From positions 13,083,001 to 13,147,000 of the forward strand of contig NZ_JAPNKC010000001.1 of NCBI RefSeq assembly GCF_026626705.1: a stretch of DNA of 64,000 nucleotides, given 5' to 3'. The notes under the pieces were generated by a model. It did not search any database and was not told the origin of the DNA. It saw nothing but the letters and a program-made list of their open reading frames with translations. Position 1 is the first letter of the stretch; each line of letters opens with the position of its first letter. Both the position numbers and the translations under genes were made by a program. Shown piece by piece: positions 61,063-64,000 of this stretch. This DNA comes from Pyxidicoccus sp. MSG2. GTDB lineage: Bacteria > Myxococcota > Myxococcia > Myxococcales > Myxococcaceae.

Positions 61063-61587
61063 ATGAAGACCGAAGGTGCGATGAAGAGGCAGCGCGGGGG
61101 CGCATGGGTGCGGGTGCTGGGAATGGTGCTGTGCGGACTGGCCACGCAGGCCTGGGGGCAGACCACCACCCCCCCCCGGGTCGAAAGGGTGACGACGCGG
61201 CCCCTGACGGGTGCCACGCGCGACACGGTGGTGGCCTCGGTGGTGGACACGGGAGTGCGCACCGGCGCAAGCGTCCTCGTGACGCTGCGGCTGGTGGACG
61301 TCAACGGCACCATCGTGGCGCAGACCACGGGGACGGTCAGCGAGGGCGTGCCGCTGCGGCTGAGCTACCGGGCCCCCTCGTCCGCGGGCGTCTCCGCGCA
61401 GGTGGTCGTCCCGCTGGGGCCGACCGAGCTCTCCGCCGCGGTGGTGACGCTGGAGCGGTGGAATCCCAACCTCCCGTTGAGCACTCCGCTTCCTCCTGCC
61501 GTCTGCCAGATCATGGGCGATGACGGCCCGCCGCCCGGGCCTACGTCGGACGGCTGCCACCGGGAGTACCTGGACATCACCCTCTGA
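61063..61587 (+). CDS. Small exported protein in the sigma/CHAT operon
   Basis: 174 residues from the ATG at 61063, chosen because GGAGGGGG lies six bases upstream; an ATG at 61039 has none. Signal peptide (WVRVLGMVLCGLATQAWG), then a beta-sandwich-like domain (ASVLVTLRLVDVNGTIVAQ, GVPLRLSYRAPSS) and a C-terminal Pro-rich, Cys-containing tail. No family recognised. Stop and next start are separated by one base, so it is translated with the CHAT protein and may be its partner or substrate. Confidence 0.65.
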   Translation: MKTEGAMKRQRGGAWVRVLGMVLCGLATQAWGQTTTPPRVERVTTRPLTGATRDTVVASVVDTGVRTGASVLVTLRLVDVNGTIVAQTTGTVSEGVPLRLSYRAPSSAGVSAQVVVPLGPTELSAAVVTLERWNPNLPLSTPLPPAVCQIMGDDGPPPGPTSDGCHREYLDITL

Positions 61588-61588
61588 C

Positions 61589-64000
61589 GTGCTCCCCCCG
61601 CCGCGACACGCCTTCCGCTCCCTGCTCATCCTCGCCTTCGTGGCGGGGCTGGGCATGGCGCGCCCTGCGCTGTCCGCGCGGGACGCGGGGGTGGTGGTGC
61701 CCGCGGCGGTGGCGGAGTGCGTGGTGCGCTTCGAGGCGCGGCCCCGCGAGCGGGAGTCCGCGCTGTGCTTCTATCAGAGCGCCCAGGGCCCGGCGGGGCG
61801 CGACGCCGCCCGGCAGGAACTGAAGGCGCTGGAGGCCCGACACCCCGAGCAGCCCTGGCTCCCCCTGGCGCTGGGACACGTGGAGCTGCTCTCCGGGCCG
61901 AGCCCGGCCGAGGAGGCCTACCGCCGTGCGGTCCAGGGCTTCCGCCGCCTCCAGGACGCGGAGGGCGAAGTGATCGCCGCCATCAACCTGCGCAACGTGC
62001 TGGTGACGCAGGGGCGCACGGAGGAAGTCCGCGAGTGGACGCGACGCATCGGTGAGGTGGCCCGGGCCTCGGGCAGCGCGGAGTTGAACGCGCGCGCCCT
62101 CATCGTCGAGGCCAACGAGCGCTTCGACGTGGAGCACGACGCGGGCGGTTCCTTCCGCCTGCTCAAGCGCGCGGAGGCGCTTGCCTTCCCGGACGGCAGC
62201 GCCGGCCTCAAGAAGCAATGCCTGACCTCGCTGGCCACGGTCAGCACGCGCCTCGGGCGGCTGGATGAGGCCGTCGAGTTCTACCACCGCCTGGCGGAAC
62301 TGGCCCGGAGCACCCGCGAAGGCCCGGAGGAGGCGCGCGTGCGCGTCGCGCTGGCCAACCTGGCCTTGCGGCGCAATGAGCGCCAGCCGGAGCCCGGCGG
62401 CCGCGAGCGCGTCCTGGCCCTGGCCCGTGAGGCACTGGCCGCGGCGGAGCAGGCCGGCAGCAAGTCGCTGGAGATGATGTCGCTGCGGCTGGTGGTGGAC
62501 ATGCTGGGAGGCTCTCCCGAGGAGCAGCGCGAAGGCGAGCAGTACCTGCGGCGCTGTCTGGCGCTGGCGGACGAGCTGGCGATGCCCGATCAGCGCATCG
62601 CCTGCCTGTGGACCCGCGCGGAGCGGCGGTCCTCGGTGGACCCGGCGGCAGCGGACCAGGACTCGGACGCGGCGCTGCGCCTGGCCTTCGAGCTTGGCAA
62701 TCCGCACACCCTCGCCCTGGCCCTGCGGGGACGCGCGACGGTGGCCTTGCACACGCAGCCGCTGCCCGAGGCGCTCCGGCATGCCGAGCGCGCCCTCGAC
62801 GGAGCGGAAGCGCTGCGGGAGCTGCAGCGCAACGCCTCCAGCCAGGCCGAGGTGTTCGCGAACTGGGCCCGCGACTACCACCGGCTCGCGGGCTGGACGC
62901 TGGAGGCGGGCGGCGCGACGGGAAGGCCTCCACAGGTGGCGCCGCGGGAGGCCCTGGAGCGCGCGTTCCGGGTCAGCGAACGGCTGCGGGCGCGCTCGCT
63001 GCTCGACGCGCTGGCGGCCTCGTGGGCGCTGTCCGATGCATTCGATGAGCCGGGCCGGCGCGCAGGGCGCGCGGAGGTTCAGCGGAAGCTGGCGGCGGTG
63101 CAGCGGCGCCTGCTCGAACCGGGGCTCGCGGCCGGCCCGCGGGACGCGGCCCTGCGTGAGCTGCAGGAGTTGGAGCGGAGCGAGGAAGAATTGCGCCCGG
63201 CTCCTCGGCATGGCGCCGTCGGGTTCCCCTCCCTGGCGACCATCGAGCGGGGACTCGCTCCAGACGAGGCCCTGTTCGCCTTCCTCGTGGGCGACGACCA
63301 GGACGTCTATGGCAATCCCGCCGGAGGTGCGTGGCTGCTCGCGGTGACGCGCGAAGGGACGCGCGCCCACCGCCTTCCCGAGCGCGCGCGGCTGACGTCC
63401 GCCGTGGCCCTCTTCACCGGCCTCATCGAGCGGCGGGACGGCTCCGAGGCGGGCGCAGCCGCGGCGCTCCACACGCAGCTCCTCGCGCCAGCGCTGGCCG
63501 GGCTTCCCTCCGGCGTGCGCCGGCTGCTGCTGGTGCCGGACGGGCCGCTGCACGACCTGCCCTTCGCCGCGCTTCGCGAGCGCCCGGACGGGCCGCCGCT
63601 GGTGGCGCGCTACGAGCTGGCGCTGGTGCCGTCCGCCAGCCTGTTGCACTACTGGCGCCAGCAGCGGCCGCTCGCGCCGGGGGGCGAGGCGCTGGTGCTG
63701 GCCGACCCGGACCGGGGAGGTGACGCGCGGGTGGCGCGGGCCACGGCGTCGGAGCGGAGCGGCGTCTTCGAGGAAGCCGCCCGGCTCGGCGCGCTGCCGG
63801 AGGCCCGGTGGGAGGGACACGCGGTGGAACAGGCCCTCCAGGAGACGACGGTGGCCCCGCGGTTGCTCGTCGGTGCGGAAGCGTCCGAGCGGGCACTCAA
63901 GAGCGCCGACCTCGCCTCCGTGCGCGTGCTGCACCTGGCGGCGCATGCCGTCGTCGACGCGGAGGCTCCCGAGCGCTCGGCGCTCGTCCTTGCCCCAGGG
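61589..64000 (+). CDS. Exported TPR - CHAT (caspase-like) protein, 3' partial
   Basis: 804 codons visible from a GTG at 61589, one base after the previous stop; the gene runs off the window. N-terminal signal-like segment (LLILAFVAGLGMARPALSA). About 60-480 is a row of helical TPR-type repeats (for example ALGHVELLSGPSPAEEAYRRA and LKKQCLTSLATVSTRLGRLDEAVEFYHRLAEL, read in parts). The CHAT peptidase begins about 530 (LLLVPDGPLHDLPFAAL) and the catalytic His lies in VLHLAAHA near 785. The catalytic Cys should follow just beyond the window. CHAT-TPR proteins are caspase relatives that cut target proteins when triggered. The ECF sigma and anti-sigma upstream suggest envelope-stress control. Confidence 0.88.
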   Translation, partial: MLPPPRHAFRSLLILAFVAGLGMARPALSARDAGVVVPAAVAECVVRFEARPRERESALCFYQSAQGPAGRDAARQELKALEARHPEQPWLPLALGHVELLSGPSPAEEAYRRAVQGFRRLQDAEGEVIAAINLRNVLVTQGRTEEVREWTRRIGEVARASGSAELNARALIVEANERFDVEHDAGGSFRLLKRAEALAFPDGSAGLKKQCLTSLATVSTRLGRLDEAVEFYHRLAELARSTREGPEEARVRVALANLALRRNERQPEPGGRERVLALAREALAAAEQAGSKSLEMMSLRLVVDMLGGSPEEQREGEQYLRRCLALADELAMPDQRIACLWTRAERRSSVDPAAADQDSDAALRLAFELGNPHTLALALRGRATVALHTQPLPEALRHAERALDGAEALRELQRNASSQAEVFANWARDYHRLAGWTLEAGGATGRPPQVAPREALERAFRVSERLRARSLLDALAASWALSDAFDEPGRRAGRAEVQRKLAAVQRRLLEPGLAAGPRDAALRELQELERSEEELRPAPRHGAVGFPSLATIERGLAPDEALFAFLVGDDQDVYGNPAGGAWLLAVTREGTRAHRLPERARLTSAVALFTGLIERRDGSEAGAAAALHTQLLAPALAGLPSGVRRLLLVPDGPLHDLPFAALRERPDGPPLVARYELALVPSASLLHYWRQQRPLAPGGEALVLADPDRGGDARVARATASERSGVFEEAARLGALPEARWEGHAVEQALQETTVAPRLLVGAEASERALKSADLASVRVLHLAAHAVVDAEAPERSALVLAPG

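Noticed and set aside
61577..63946. 789-codon open frame on the minus strand
   Set aside because: It is antisense to the TPR-CHAT gene; the plus-strand frame gives recognisable domains, while this one is Arg/Gln/Pro-rich as expected for a shadow of high-GC coding DNA.

Overview
The window looks like chromosomal DNA of a fruiting myxobacterium (Myxococcaceae or close kin; genus not decidable by eye). Pointers: high GC with strong third-position GC, a C-terminal MYXO-CTERM-type tail on a large repeat lipoprotein (972-4871), many small secreted and lipid-anchored proteins of unknown function, a protein kinase/ATPase/histidine kinase hybrid (24110-29746), and a beta-gamma-crystallin lipoprotein (50308-51834). 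I saw no tRNA, rRNA, CRISPR array, transposase or phage structural gene.

Layout. 1-23949 is mostly surface and secreted proteins: a membrane protein entering from the left edge, a 1,299-residue repeat lipoprotein, two trypsin-family proteases (8860-9708; 16462-18198), a three-gene set of two related small secreted proteins around an anchored coiled-coil protein (9876-11331), a 1,080-residue multi-domain protein, a foreign-looking beta-lactamase-fold gene with an odd 5' end (14794-16410), a B12-binding radical SAM enzyme (18518-20026) and two lipoproteins. 24110-40942 is signalling and transport: the giant hybrid kinase, divergent from a TonB receptor / chemotaxis-type transducer / YfiR-like operon (30201-34663), then a Tat-exported GMC oxidoreductase, a 4Fe-4S protein, a secreted protein and a LytS/LytTR two-component pair. 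41255-52890 holds secreted proteins, a goose-type-lysozyme chimera and a barrel-like protein that both lack export signals, a periplasmic phosphatase, a deoxyhypusine-synthase-like enzyme, the crystallin lipoprotein and a PilZ protein.

52936-59347 (minus strand) is the most distinctive locus: a class II lanthipeptide cluster of precursor (62 aa), LanM synthetase, ABC exporter without a C39 peptidase, and a berberine-bridge-type FAD oxidase packed almost end to end. The precursor is probably dehydrated and cyclised by LanM, exported by the ABC protein, and may be oxidised by the flavoenzyme.

59725 to the right edge is a second compact operon: an ECF-like sigma factor, its overlapping membrane anti-sigma factor, a small secreted protein, and an exported TPR-CHAT (caspase-like) protein that runs off the window.

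Most product names come from motif reading without database searches; starts were chosen by Shine-Dalgarno position and signal-peptide placement.
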